A stretch of 64,000 nt of DNA from contig WFXI01000320.1 in the NCBI GenBank assembly GCA_015490675.1, positions 83,479 through 147,478 of the forward strand, read 5' to 3'. A program made the position numbers and the translations under genes. This DNA is from Hydrogenothermaceae bacterium. GTDB lineage: Bacteria; Aquificota; Aquificia; Aquificales; Hydrogenothermaceae. Shown here piece after piece: positions 1 to 6,900 of this stretch (position 1 is the stretch's first letter; every line of letters begins with the position of its first letter). The notes under the pieces are model-generated. The model did not search any database. It saw only the letters and a program-made list of their open reading frames with translations, and was not told the origin of the DNA.

Positions 1-1
1 A

Positions 2-853
2 GCCTTAGCAATAAGCAAAGAAGAATCTAAAAACAAAGTCCCAATGAAAGAAAGAACTGCTATATACAGAGAAAATCATCCTGTTGATAGCTATGAACTT
101 CTCACAGACAGCCGCATAATAAAAAACAAAGATAAAATATATGCAGAATTAGTAACAGAAGAAGGAGAAGTTTTAAAATACGACTTTTTATTTAGAGAAA
201 GACCTGTAGCATTTACAATATTTGGTATTGGATTTGAAAAAGAAATCGGTTGGTTCCCAGCTGCAATGATAGTTAACATTTTTAAAAGAAAAGACGTTCT
301 ATCTAAAAAGTCATCTCCTGAAGAATACTTGGAAAAACATACCTATCATTTAAATGGAAAAAAACTTCAAGCAAACTACAAAAATTTATACTTAAAAGGT
401 ATATACGGATTAGATAAAATACCTTCTCTCTGGTCTTACGCCTCTTTAACAGCTAACAAAGGAAAGTTAAATATAACAATACCTATTCCTATTCAAAGAA
501 AAATGTACAGTAAAGAAAATAATGAATTTAAATGGCAAAGAACAAAACCTTCCTCAATAGCAAAAGCAGTATATCAAATACTTGGAACCGAAAAAATAAT
601 CTACAAAGGAGAAGAAATATACCTACCTGGAAAAAGAATGTTTATTGAAAAAGAACTAATAAATATAAAAGAACCTTCATGGCTTGAAGAAGGGCTGAAC
701 TTAATTAAAGTATCTGTTAATGCATATAAAGTTCTTCAGGCATTAAAAAGAGGACTTGACAAAATAGATTCAACTATAGAAGATAAAGAAGAACTCACTG
801 AATATTTAAAAGTTAAGGAAATCAAAACAGAAAACAAAAAAGGTAAAGGATAA
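2..853 (+). CDS. hypothetical protein, 5'-partial
   Basis: The frame is open to the left edge of the window. The first in-frame ATG (44) has no Shine-Dalgarno sequence (SD) before it, so the true start probably lies outside. About 283 residues are visible, rich in Lys, Glu and Ile, with no motif I recognise. Its TAA shares one base with the ATG of the DNA polymerase gene that follows, so the two are probably translationally coupled and in one operon. A role linked to replication is inferred only from that coupling. Confidence 0.7.
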   Translation, partial: ALAISKEESKNKVPMKERTAIYRENHPVDSYELLTDSRIIKNKDKIYAELVTEEGEVLKYDFLFRERPVAFTIFGIGFEKEIGWFPAAMIVNIFKRKDVLSKKSSPEEYLEKHTYHLNGKKLQANYKNLYLKGIYGLDKIPSLWSYASLTANKGKLNITIPIPIQRKMYSKENNEFKWQRTKPSSIAKAVYQILGTEKIIYKGEEIYLPGKRMFIEKELINIKEPSWLEEGLNLIKVSVNAYKVLQALKRGLDKIDSTIEDKEELTEYLKVKEIKTENKKGKG

Positions 854-2568
854 TGGAAACTACAAAAAACATTTATAGTATAAAAAGCAATACAAAAGAT
901 TTAATAAAATATACAAAAGACAGTAAAATACTTTATGTTGATATTGAAACAACAGGATTAAGCCCTTACGAAGACTATATAAGATTAATTCAGGTTAAAA
1001 ATCCAAAAAAGGAATATGCATTTATTCTAGACCTTTATAAAGTTTCTTATGACAAAAAAATATTTGATGCTTTTAAAGATAAAAAATTAGTATTTCACAA
1101 CGCTAAATTTGACCTTTCATTTTTAAGCCAAAAAATAGATAAAAGGTTTTTAGACCTTGAAATTGAAGATACAATGCTAATTGGAAAGACATTTGAGCCT
1201 TCTAAAAAACACAGTCTAAAAGAAATGGTAAAAAATCATTTAGATATTGAAATGGATAAATCCCAGCAAAAAGCAGATTGGAGCCAGGAAAAACTTAATA
1301 AAAAACAGCTAATTTATGCCGCTTTTGATGTCATATATCTTCAAAAACTTTTTGAAAAGTTAAAGGAAACTTATAATTTTGAAAAAAACCTTGTTTATAA
1401 AATAGAAAAAAACTTCATTCCTGTACTTATAAAAATAGAACAAAAAGGGATAAAAATAGATTTTGATAAAGCAATAGAATTTTTAGATGATGTTAGAAAG
1501 GAATATGAAGAAACAGAAAACTACCTTATTAAAAAATATAGAATAAATCCAAGAAGTCCTCACGATGTTGCAAATGCCCTTATAAAAGAAGGAATAAAAC
1601 TACCTAGAACAAAAAAAGGAAATTACTCAACATCTGAAGATGTACTAAAATTCATAGACCACGAAATAGCAAAAAAAGTAATAAAAATTAGAAAGTTAAA
1701 AAACAGCATAGACCTTTTAGAGTCATATATAAAATCCTGTGACGAAAACTTTAGAATACACTCTACTTTCAATTCCTGGAAAACAGTATCAGGAAGAATG
1801 AGTAGTGAAAATCCAAACATACAAAATGTACCAACAAACAAAAGATTTAGACAATTGTTTACAGCAGATGAAGGGAATGTCTTACTAGGAGCAGATTATC
1901 CTCAAATTGAACTTAGAATTGCAGCTGTATACACTAATGATAAAACTATGATAGACGCACTTAAAAATAATATAGACCTTCACAAACTCATTGTTTCTAA
2001 AGCAACAGGAAAGCCTTATAAAGAAATAAATAAAGAAGAAAGAAAACTTGGGAAACCAGTAAACTTTGGTCTCTTATATGGAATGTCTGCAAATACTTTA
2101 AGAGGTTATGCAAAAACCATATACGGAATTAGTATGAGTAAAGAAGATGCACTTAAATTTAAAAAAATTTATAAGGAAACTTATAAAGGAATAAATGAAT
2201 GGCAGGACAAAACTATTAGAAAGATTAAAAAAAATGGATTTATTGAAACATCCACACTTGCAGGAAGAAAAGCAGTAGCAAAAAGATATACTGATGCTCT
2301 TAACTATCCTATACAGGGAACTGGAGCTGATTTGATTAAACTTGCATGCATTTACTTTGATTACAACTGCAAAAAGCATAAAGTTAACGCACAAATTGTA
2401 AACATAATTCACGATGAAATAATTGTTGAAGTTGAAGAAAATCAAAAAGATGCTGCAAAAGATTTATTGAAAAAATCAATGGAAAAGGCTGCAAAAAGGT
2501 TTTTAAAAGATATACCTTGCCCTGTTGACGTTGTAATAGGCAAAAACTGGGAAGAAGTGAAAGATTAA
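853..2568 (+). CDS. polA: family A DNA polymerase (3'-5' exonuclease + polymerase, no 5'-nuclease)
   Basis: Template-directed DNA synthesis with proofreading. The 3'-5' exonuclease domain comes first: DIETTG (D30, E32), then HNAKFD, then YAAFDVIYL. The polymerase domain follows: motif A DYPQIELR near residue 348, motif B with K..VNFGLLYG near 400, and motif C HDE near 520. All expected catalytic acidic residues are present. At 571 aa it lacks the N-terminal 5'-3' exonuclease of E. coli Pol I. This size and layout match the roughly 574-aa enzyme of Aquifex and polymerases of hot-spring viruses, a lineage also related to the apicoplast enzyme (known from the literature). It overlaps the upstream gene by one base. 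It could serve as the element's own replicase or gap filler. Confidence 0.95.
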   Translation: METTKNIYSIKSNTKDLIKYTKDSKILYVDIETTGLSPYEDYIRLIQVKNPKKEYAFILDLYKVSYDKKIFDAFKDKKLVFHNAKFDLSFLSQKIDKRFLDLEIEDTMLIGKTFEPSKKHSLKEMVKNHLDIEMDKSQQKADWSQEKLNKKQLIYAAFDVIYLQKLFEKLKETYNFEKNLVYKIEKNFIPVLIKIEQKGIKIDFDKAIEFLDDVRKEYEETENYLIKKYRINPRSPHDVANALIKEGIKLPRTKKGNYSTSEDVLKFIDHEIAKKVIKIRKLKNSIDLLESYIKSCDENFRIHSTFNSWKTVSGRMSSENPNIQNVPTNKRFRQLFTADEGNVLLGADYPQIELRIAAVYTNDKTMIDALKNNIDLHKLIVSKATGKPYKEINKEERKLGKPVNFGLLYGMSANTLRGYAKTIYGISMSKEDALKFKKIYKETYKGINEWQDKTIRKIKKNGFIETSTLAGRKAVAKRYTDALNYPIQGTGADLIKLACIYFDYNCKKHKVNAQIVNIIHDEIIVEVEENQKDAAKDLLKKSMEKAAKRFLKDIPCPVDVVIGKNWEEVKD

Positions 2569-2600
2569 TTTAGTTTTTTTAACTCAAAAGTCCAGCAGCA

Positions 2601-2625
2601 AAAAATTTCGAAGAAATTTTTCTAT
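2601..2625 (+). terminator. candidate intrinsic terminator after polA
   Basis: A 9-bp perfect stem (2601-2609 with 2613-2621, loop GAA) is followed by a short T-rich tract. It lies 32 bases after the polymerase stop codon. The stem is AT-rich and therefore weak for a thermophile. Confidence 0.4.
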
Positions 2626-2629
2626 TTTT

Positions 2630-2819
2630 AGAACTTATTTTTTCAATAAAAATTCTTATACTAAAATATTAAATTTATATTTATTCGAATTTTTTAATTT
2701 TTATTTATATACATCATCAATAATTTTTAAATACTTTTTATTTTCTTTTTAAACACTTTTTAAGTACTTTTTCAGAATCTTCCAAATATTGTCAATAAAG
2801 GGTTTCACAAAAATAATAT
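2630..2819. other. AT-rich gene-free tract beside iterons
   Basis: Almost entirely A and T, with no coding frame. It lies between the polA terminator and the iteron array. In iteron plasmids such a tract is commonly the duplex-unwinding region of the origin, so this is a candidate for that role. Confidence 0.4.
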
Positions 2820-2998
2820 GGAGAACTTCCGAGTAAATGTGGAGACCCTCTGAGTAAATGTGGAGAACTTCCGAGTAAATGTGGAGAACTTCCGAATAAA
2901 TGTGGAGAATTTCCGAGTAAATGTGGAGAACTTCCGAGTAAATGTGGAGAATTTCCGAGTAAATGTAGAGAATTTCTAAGTGAATGTGGAGAAATTTG
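2820..2998. repeat. iteron array 1 (nine 21-bp direct repeats), putative oriV
   Basis: Nine copies start at 2820, 2841, 2862, 2883, 2904, 2925, 2946, 2967 and 2988, an exact 21-bp period (two helical turns). The core is TGTGGAGAACTTCCGAGTAA; the last two copies are the most degenerate. The array ends 53 bp before the ATG of a Rep_3-like initiator, the classic layout of an iteron-controlled plasmid origin. The core TGTGGAGAA differs by one base from the consensus DnaA box TGTGGATAA. Confidence 0.9.
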
Positions 2999-3051
2999 AT
3001 ATAATTTTCTCTACATATTAATATATCCTAAATACTTCTAACGAGAAAAAA

Positions 3052-4584
3052 ATGAAGGAAAAAAATTCTAAAAAATTTCGAGGGGAGATAGTTAAAAAAG
3101 ATAATATATTAAACGAAGGAATACATACAATAGATACTGCTGAAAAGTATAAATTAATGTTACTTATGATAGCCCAAATAGCCACACAAGATGAACTTCC
3201 TAAATCTCCAGAAAAAATTGCAAACAAAACATACAGTTTCTATATAGACGATTATGCAGAACTAAAAAATATTAAAAACAAGTATTGGTTTGAGGATTAT
3301 GTATCTAATATGATTCAATATTTAAAGGAAAAATCTGCTATAACTATTAAATCAGAAGATAGTATAAAAACAATATGGATATTTCAAGATGTAGAATTTA
3401 AAAGAGAAAAAGGAAAATGGAAAGTCTCTTACAGATTTTCTTATCCTATATCAGAATTTTTATTCGAATTAAAAAATAAGTTTATTGCTTATCACATAAA
3501 GAATATTATGCCTATGCGATCTAAATATTCAATTAGGCTTTATGAACTTCTAAAACAATATGAAAAAATTGGAGAAAGAACATTTGACATCAACGAATTC
3601 AGAGAAAAAATAGGAACTAGGATTTACATTATAGATAATAAGACTGGAGAAAAGAAAACTTTACAAGATGATTACAAAGATTTCAGAGATTTAAAAAGGT
3701 GGGTAATAGAAAGAGCAATTAAAGAAGTGAATAAATTTTCAGATATAGAAATAACTAATGTTGAATATAATAGAAAAGGTAGAAAAATTGAATTTATTAC
3801 CTTTTATTTCAAATCAAAAATAAATTTTAATTTTCAAATGGAAGAAAAAAATGAAAAAGAAGAAAAAGAAAAAAATAAAACATCAGAAAAACAAAATAAT
3901 AAACTCCCTATAAAAACCGAAATTATATGGAAAAATATAGGCGAACTAAGAAAACACTACAAAAAAGACATAAAAGAAATCACAGAATATATAAAAGAAT
4001 TACAAACACAAAAATCACTAAAAAACTTAAAAGAAAAAATAATTTTACATGAATTAACAGAAAATCAAATACTATTTCTGCTTATAAATGCTGATAAAGA
4101 AATATATGATACTGAAATGACAACAGCAATAATTAAAAAAGCTATAAAAAACAAAAAAATAGAAAATATAATGGGATTTTTAATAAATACATTAAACATT
4201 GACATAAAAAATGCTAAATTTAAAGAACTATTGAACATAGATGAAAAACTTGATGAAGAACTTCTAGAAAAAGAATTGGTTTTAGTTGAAGAAGATAAAA
4301 AAGAAAAAAACAGAAAACTTTTAGAAAATTTTCCTAAAATACCTCAAGAAAAAGCAGAAAAAATAATAGCATACATCTTTAATAAGATAATACCAGAAGT
4401 AGCAAATGACAAAAACATAAGATACATTGTAGAATTTATGATAAAAGGATCTGCATTAGATAAAGAAAACAAATTACTTTACTTACCAGTAGAAAATTCT
4501 TCTTGGGATGCTTGGTATGAAATTAACTTAAAAGATAAACTAGAAGAATTAATAAAAGTAAAAACAAAAACTTTAGAAGTATAA
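3052..4584 (+). CDS. plasmid replication initiator, Rep_3-like, with long C-terminal extension
   Basis: Probably binds the iterons upstream and opens the origin. Residues about 25-260 have the double winged-helix initiator pattern: KLMLLMIAQIA, then RSKYSIRLYELLKQYEK, then RTFDINEFREKIG. At 510 aa it is nearly twice the usual length of the family. The extension (from about 265) is highly charged and helical. It ends in a segment (LLYLPVENSSWDAWYEINLK) that resembles the N-terminal domain of DnaA, whose usual form is a hydrophobic strand followed by an aromatic-rich helix. That resemblance is weak. The start is the ATG nearest the iterons; a GAG-containing weak SD precedes it. Confidence 0.85.
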   Translation: MKEKNSKKFRGEIVKKDNILNEGIHTIDTAEKYKLMLLMIAQIATQDELPKSPEKIANKTYSFYIDDYAELKNIKNKYWFEDYVSNMIQYLKEKSAITIKSEDSIKTIWIFQDVEFKREKGKWKVSYRFSYPISEFLFELKNKFIAYHIKNIMPMRSKYSIRLYELLKQYEKIGERTFDINEFREKIGTRIYIIDNKTGEKKTLQDDYKDFRDLKRWVIERAIKEVNKFSDIEITNVEYNRKGRKIEFITFYFKSKINFNFQMEEKNEKEEKEKNKTSEKQNNKLPIKTEIIWKNIGELRKHYKKDIKEITEYIKELQTQKSLKNLKEKIILHELTENQILFLLINADKEIYDTEMTTAIIKKAIKNKKIENIMGFLINTLNIDIKNAKFKELLNIDEKLDEELLEKELVLVEEDKKEKNRKLLENFPKIPQEKAEKIIAYIFNKIIPEVANDKNIRYIVEFMIKGSALDKENKLLYLPVENSSWDAWYEINLKDKLEELIKVKTKTLEV

Positions 4585-4606
4585 TCAAAAATTTGAAAAT
4601 AAATAG

Positions 4607-4812
4607 TAAATAATTAAGCCTGAGGGGCGGAGGCTTAAAGAAATTAGCCCCTCCTTGCTACTTATGTAGCAAGCCGTGCTCCAGCCTTTTCCGACATAGC
4701 TCCTAGGAAGCACCGCCGAGCCAGCGGAGTTTGATGACCCAGTATGCATCTCTGGGGAAGCATTTTTGCCTGCAACTACAACGATATGAAAAAAACATGT
4801 AAGGCTTTACTT
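4607..4812. ncRNA. structured RNA candidate with H-type pseudoknot
   Basis: A GC-rich block in AT-rich surroundings. TTAAGCC (4614-4620) pairs with GGCTTAA (4632-4638). Inside that loop, GAGGGGC (4622-4628) pairs with GCCCCTC (4647-4653), which makes a pseudoknot. Then CTTGCTAC (4654-4661) pairs with GTAGCAAG (4666-4673) over a TTAT loop, GTGCT (4676-4680) with AGCAC (4709-4713), CCGC with GCGG near 4714-4728, and CCCAG with CTGGG near 4738-4756. On the plus strand it ends near a T-rich tract (4810-4827). I recognise no known RNA family. Orientation is unresolved. Confidence 0.55.
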
Positions 4813-4830
4813 TTTTATTTTTATTTTAAA

Positions 4831-4854
4831 AGGGAGGGAAAACCCTTCCCTTAA
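4831..4854 (-). terminator. intrinsic terminator ending the minus-strand cassette
   Basis: AAGGGAAGGG pairs with CCCTCCCTT (one mismatch) around a short T-rich loop, followed on the minus strand by TTTTAAAAT. It lies directly after the stop codon of the 50-aa gene and marks the end of the three-gene minus-strand unit. Confidence 0.65.
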
Positions 4855-5007
4855 TTATTCAGCCTCCTTGATGTACACACTTATTACACCATTTTGAGGT
4901 TCAAATCTTTTTGCTAAAGTTTCTCCTAAAGAATCACCTATTTTAGTTCCAATGATAACAAATGATAAAAAGAATGCAACTGCCATTAAAAATAAAACCT
5001 TATACAT
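4855..5007 (-). CDS. small membrane protein (50 aa)
   Basis: I do not recognise the family. One N-terminal hydrophobic segment (about residues 3-21, MYKVLFLMAVAFFLSFVII) is followed by a soluble tail rich in charged residues, so it is a membrane-anchored or exported small protein. The ATG at 5007 is chosen because two SD-like GGAGG/AGGAGG sequences end just before it. Upstream in-frame starts lack an SD and fall in structured RNA. It is the last gene of the minus-strand cassette, before a strong terminator. Its SD is sequestered by the structured leader 5008-5155. Confidence 0.65.
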   Translation of the reverse strand: MYKVLFLMAVAFFLSFVIIGTKIGDSLGETLAKRFEPQNGVISVYIKEAE

Positions 5008-5155
5008 GCCTCCTATCCTCCTGCAAGTTATTAGGGAGGGAGCTCCCCTCTTAAATCTTCCTGAAATGGAAAACTTAAAAGGGGAGCCCCCTATCCCCAA
5101 AAAGTCCAAAGCCACAAAAGGGCTAAGAACTTTTAGCAAGGAGGGATTAGGAGGC
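5008..5155 (-). promoter_or_regulatory. structured leader sequestering the SD of the 50-aa gene
   Basis: The closing helix pairs GCCTCCTA (5008-5015) with TAGGAGGC (5148-5155) and continues through CCTCC/GGAGG and TGC/GCA (to 5024 and 5136) with small bulges. On the mRNA this buries both SD sequences of the gene. Inside are two more hairpins: CTCCCCT (5043-5049) with AGGGGAG (5080-5086), extended by TTAA/TTAA; and AAAAGT (5100-5105) with ACTTTT (5129-5134), extended by AGCC/GGCT. The result is a three-way junction. All pairs are visible in the sequence; a regulatory role is inferred. Confidence 0.65.
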
Positions 5156-5162
5156 TATATTC

Positions 5163-5201
5163 AAAATTCAGAATCCCCAGGTTGATGGGGCTCTGAATTT
5201 T
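5163..5201 (-). other. strong hairpin at the 3' end of the 61-aa gene
   Basis: AAAATTCAGA (5163-5172) pairs with TCTGAATTTT (5192-5201), plus CCCC/GGGG inside. The hairpin spans the stop codon at 5168. No U-tract follows on the minus strand, so it looks more like an mRNA-stabilising or processing hairpin than a terminator. Confidence 0.6.
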
Positions 5202-5353
5202 GATAGATCTAACATAATAATTTCTTCATAAAAAAAAGGTACATTGTTTATATAAACGATCTTGCTGCGACCGTTTATTGAGATTTCCAAATTTGGAAAT
5301 CTCTCTTTTATCTTTTTTACCTTATTCTCGACATCTTTTTTATAAATTTTCAT
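5168..5353 (-). CDS. hypothetical protein (61 aa)
   Basis: A small, basic, soluble protein of unknown family. The start ATG (5353) follows an AGGGAGG SD at 10 bases, and that SD is part of the closing helix of leader 5364-5484. The coding sequence holds several perfect inverted repeats, including a 24-bp palindrome around 5279-5302 and ATAAACG/CGTTTAT near 5250-5277. This continues the hairpin density of the gene upstream. It is the second gene of the cassette. Confidence 0.6.
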   Translation of the reverse strand: MKIYKKDVENKVKKIKERFPNLEISINGRSKIVYINNVPFFYEEIIMLDLSKFRAPSTWGF

Positions 5354-5363
5354 CTTATTAATA

Positions 5364-5484
5364 CCTCCCTATCGCCGGAACTCCCTGCCCTGAGTCCAGC
5401 TTGAATTTTTTTTAATAAAAAACAAAAAAACCTCGCTGGACGCCAAGGGCAGGCCACTATAAAAGTGGTCGGCGTTCCAGGAGG
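5364..5484 (-). promoter_or_regulatory. structured leader sequestering the SD of the 61-aa gene
   Basis: Nested pairs: CCTCC (5364-5368) with GGAGG (5480-5484); GGAAC (5377-5381) with GTTCC (5474-5478); CCTGCCCT (5384-5391) with AGGGCAGG (5446-5453); TCCAGC (5395-5400) with GCTGGA (5435-5440). The innermost arm is an A/T-run arm. A side hairpin pairs CCACT (5454-5458) with AGTGG (5464-5468). The outer helix contains the complement of the SD of the 61-aa gene, so in the mRNA the ribosome site is base-paired. Confidence 0.7.
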
Positions 5485-5497
5485 CTGTTTCCCCACT

Positions 5498-5536
5498 GAC
5501 ACTTATCCTTTCCTAAAAAGAAAAGAAATAAGTGTC
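5498..5536 (-). other. hairpin between the 297-aa gene and leader 2
   Basis: GACACTTAT (5498-5506) pairs with ATAAGTGTC (5528-5536) over a 21-base loop of A/T-rich sequence. It lies in the 3' untranslated part of the 297-aa gene. Two further hairpins (5542-5551 and about 5552-5570) separate it from the stop codon. Confidence 0.6.
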
Positions 5537-5579
5537 TTTTCCCTAAAGGGACACCCTGTGGGGGAGGGTGCGAGTGGGA

Positions 5580-6473
5580 TTACCTTCTCTCGAGGAGAGG
5601 CTCCCACTCTTTTAGAAATTTATCGGTTGAGAGGGCAAATAACCCTTCAACCTTATCGGGGATGCCCATCTGTGGGTCCCCTTTTAAAACTTTAAATATA
5701 CTATAAAAAACCTCACCGTTTTTACCACGGCGAGGCTTAAAAATATATAATACACTGTCCGAATAAAGGACAGTGTATTGGAGCCAGTCACTTAAACCTG
5801 ACTCCTTTTTGTATATTTTTTCGGCTCTAGTTATTGCCTTACGAGACTCAGAAACCCTGGAAAGGGAGTTTTTAAACTCCCTCCAAGATTCCTCAAGTTT
5901 TTCAGCTATATCAAACTTTTCCTTGATATAGCTGAGAATTTGTTTATTTTCTTCCAAACAATAAACAACTTCTTGCCCTGAGGACAAAATAAATTTGACA
6001 AAATCTTTTTCTTTACCCCTAAAAAATTTGATTTCCTTTATCTTTATGTTGACGAGATATGTGTCAACATAAGGAAATAAGTACAGATTTGTATTTAACA
6101 TTCTCCTCTGAAGTTCAAGAGGTAAATCTTCTACTTCCGAAGTTAAAAATTCAGCCCAATATTTCTTTCCCGATCCGGGAAAAGAAAACTGGATTAACAC
6201 CGATTCCTCCTTAACGACAACACGCCTAAGCGTGTTCTCATATATTATCGGATCTAAAACATATATTCTTAACTTCTCTTTAAATTCTTCCTTCTCTTCT
6301 TCTGAATATGAATCAGAAAAATTCCAGCTTATTCCAAACTCTTGCAATTTTTCTGCAAGAGTTTTTTCTTCATCAAGTAATTCCTTCTCAACTTTATCAA
6401 AATCAGGCTCGAAAACGTAAAACGAGTCCTCTAAATCTTGCTGAAATGTGGATAATACAAACGCCTCTTGCAT
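5580..6473 (-). CDS. hypothetical protein (297 aa) encoded by a hairpin-saturated gene
   Basis: Soluble, acidic N-terminal half with coiled-coil-like helices (residues about 25-65) and a basic C-terminal half; no domain I recognise. The start ATG at 6473 is 6 bases from an AAGGAGG SD. The oddity is the DNA. Perfect inverted repeats with 7-12 bp stems and 3-10 base loops recur along the gene: 5749-5779, 5903-5934, 5941-5967, 6046-6070, 6166-6182, 6219-6236 and 6337-6363, plus GC-rich ones near 5572-5681. A perfect DnaA-box-like 9-mer lies at 6447-6455. GC content is visibly above that of neighbouring genes, suggesting foreign origin or selection on RNA structure. It is the first gene of the cassette; its SD is sequestered by the leader at 6481-6640. 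Confidence 0.7.
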   Translation of the reverse strand: MQEAFVLSTFQQDLEDSFYVFEPDFDKVEKELLDEEKTLAEKLQEFGISWNFSDSYSEEEKEEFKEKLRIYVLDPIIYENTLRRVVVKEESVLIQFSFPGSGKKYWAEFLTSEVEDLPLELQRRMLNTNLYLFPYVDTYLVNIKIKEIKFFRGKEKDFVKFILSSGQEVVYCLEENKQILSYIKEKFDIAEKLEESWREFKNSLSRVSESRKAITRAEKIYKKESGLSDWLQYTVLYSDSVLYIFKPRRGKNGEVFYSIFKVLKGDPQMGIPDKVEGLFALSTDKFLKEWEPLLERR

Positions 6474-6480
6474 GGCTATC

Positions 6481-6640
6481 CTCCTTCGAATTTTTTTATT
6501 TCGCCCTCAACCTGCACCCATTATTGTTGAAAACCGGTCTTAAATACCTACCTTCGACTGAAAAGCCTGAGACCGGCGGGTGCAGGTCACTTAGGGACTT
6601 CTAAGCTTTAGAAGTTACCCTCAGGCGTCAATCGAAGGAG
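6481..6640 (-). promoter_or_regulatory. multibranched structured leader sequestering the SD of the 297-aa gene
   Basis: A 9-bp closing helix, CTCCTTCGA (6481-6489) with TCGAAGGAG (6632-6640), contains most of the SD of the 297-aa gene. Inside: CCTGCACCC (6511-6519) with GGGTGCAGG (6578-6586); CCGGTCT (6534-6540) with AGACCGG (6570-6576); ACTTCTAA (6597-6604) with TTAGAAGT (6608-6615), closed by AGGG/CCCT. GCCTGAG (6565-6571) can instead pair with CTCAGGC (6620-6626), overlapping the second arm. That suggests two alternative folds, as in a switch. No known riboswitch motif is recognised. Confidence 0.7.
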
Positions 6641-6643
6641 GTC

Positions 6644-6716
6644 CCCTTACATCTCTTTAAAAGAGATTTTAGAAACAGGTGTGTACTTCCTGTTTCAAGG
6701 CTGGTAAGGGTCAGCC
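6644..6716 (-). ncRNA. pseudoknotted RNA domain upstream of the leader
   Basis: Hairpin GGCTG/CAGCC (6699-6703 with 6712-6716) has the loop GTAAGGGT. Seven bases of that loop (6704-6710) are complementary to CCCTTAC (6644-6650). Two hairpins lie between the partners: ATCTCTT/AAGAGAT (6651-6667) and GAAACAGG/CCTGTTTC (6672-6696). Helices of this quality with a loop-to-flank pairing point to a folded functional RNA. On the minus strand it sits at the 5' side of the cassette leader. Confidence 0.6.
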
Positions 6717-6770
6717 TATAAAAACTTTTTTCCTCCTTTCTTTTCTTTACCTCCTTTTTTTTATTTCCCT

Positions 6771-6900
6771 GAAAGCAAAATGCTTTCTATCGTCTGGGAT
6801 AAGACGCCCAAATTTATAGTGCTGGGAACACTAAAAAATAAAAATAAAAAAATAAAAAAATAAAAAATAAAAAAAATAAAAAATAAAAAAAATAAAAAAG
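6771..6900. repeat. three small hairpins and an A-rich microsatellite
   Basis: Three tandem hairpins (GAAAGC/GCTTTC at 6771-6787, CGTCT/AGACG at 6791-6806, AGTG/CACT near 6820-6834) are followed by about 70 bp of AAAAATA-type low-complexity sequence (6832-6900). On the minus strand this is a T-rich run. I see no gene in it. Confidence 0.6.

Noticed and set aside
2820..2998. Possible CRISPR array
   Set aside because: The 21-bp units are directly adjacent with no unique spacers and lie before a rep gene, so they are iterons.
5465..5695. Plus-strand frame inside the structured cassette
   Set aside because: Opposite to three SD-equipped minus-strand genes and runs through RNA helices.
6308..6604. 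Plus-strand frame across the first leader
   Set aside because: No SD and overlaps both the 297-aa gene and the leader fold.
4607..6716. Group I/II intron, RNase P RNA or tmRNA
   Set aside because: I looked for their conserved core motifs and did not find them in either strand.
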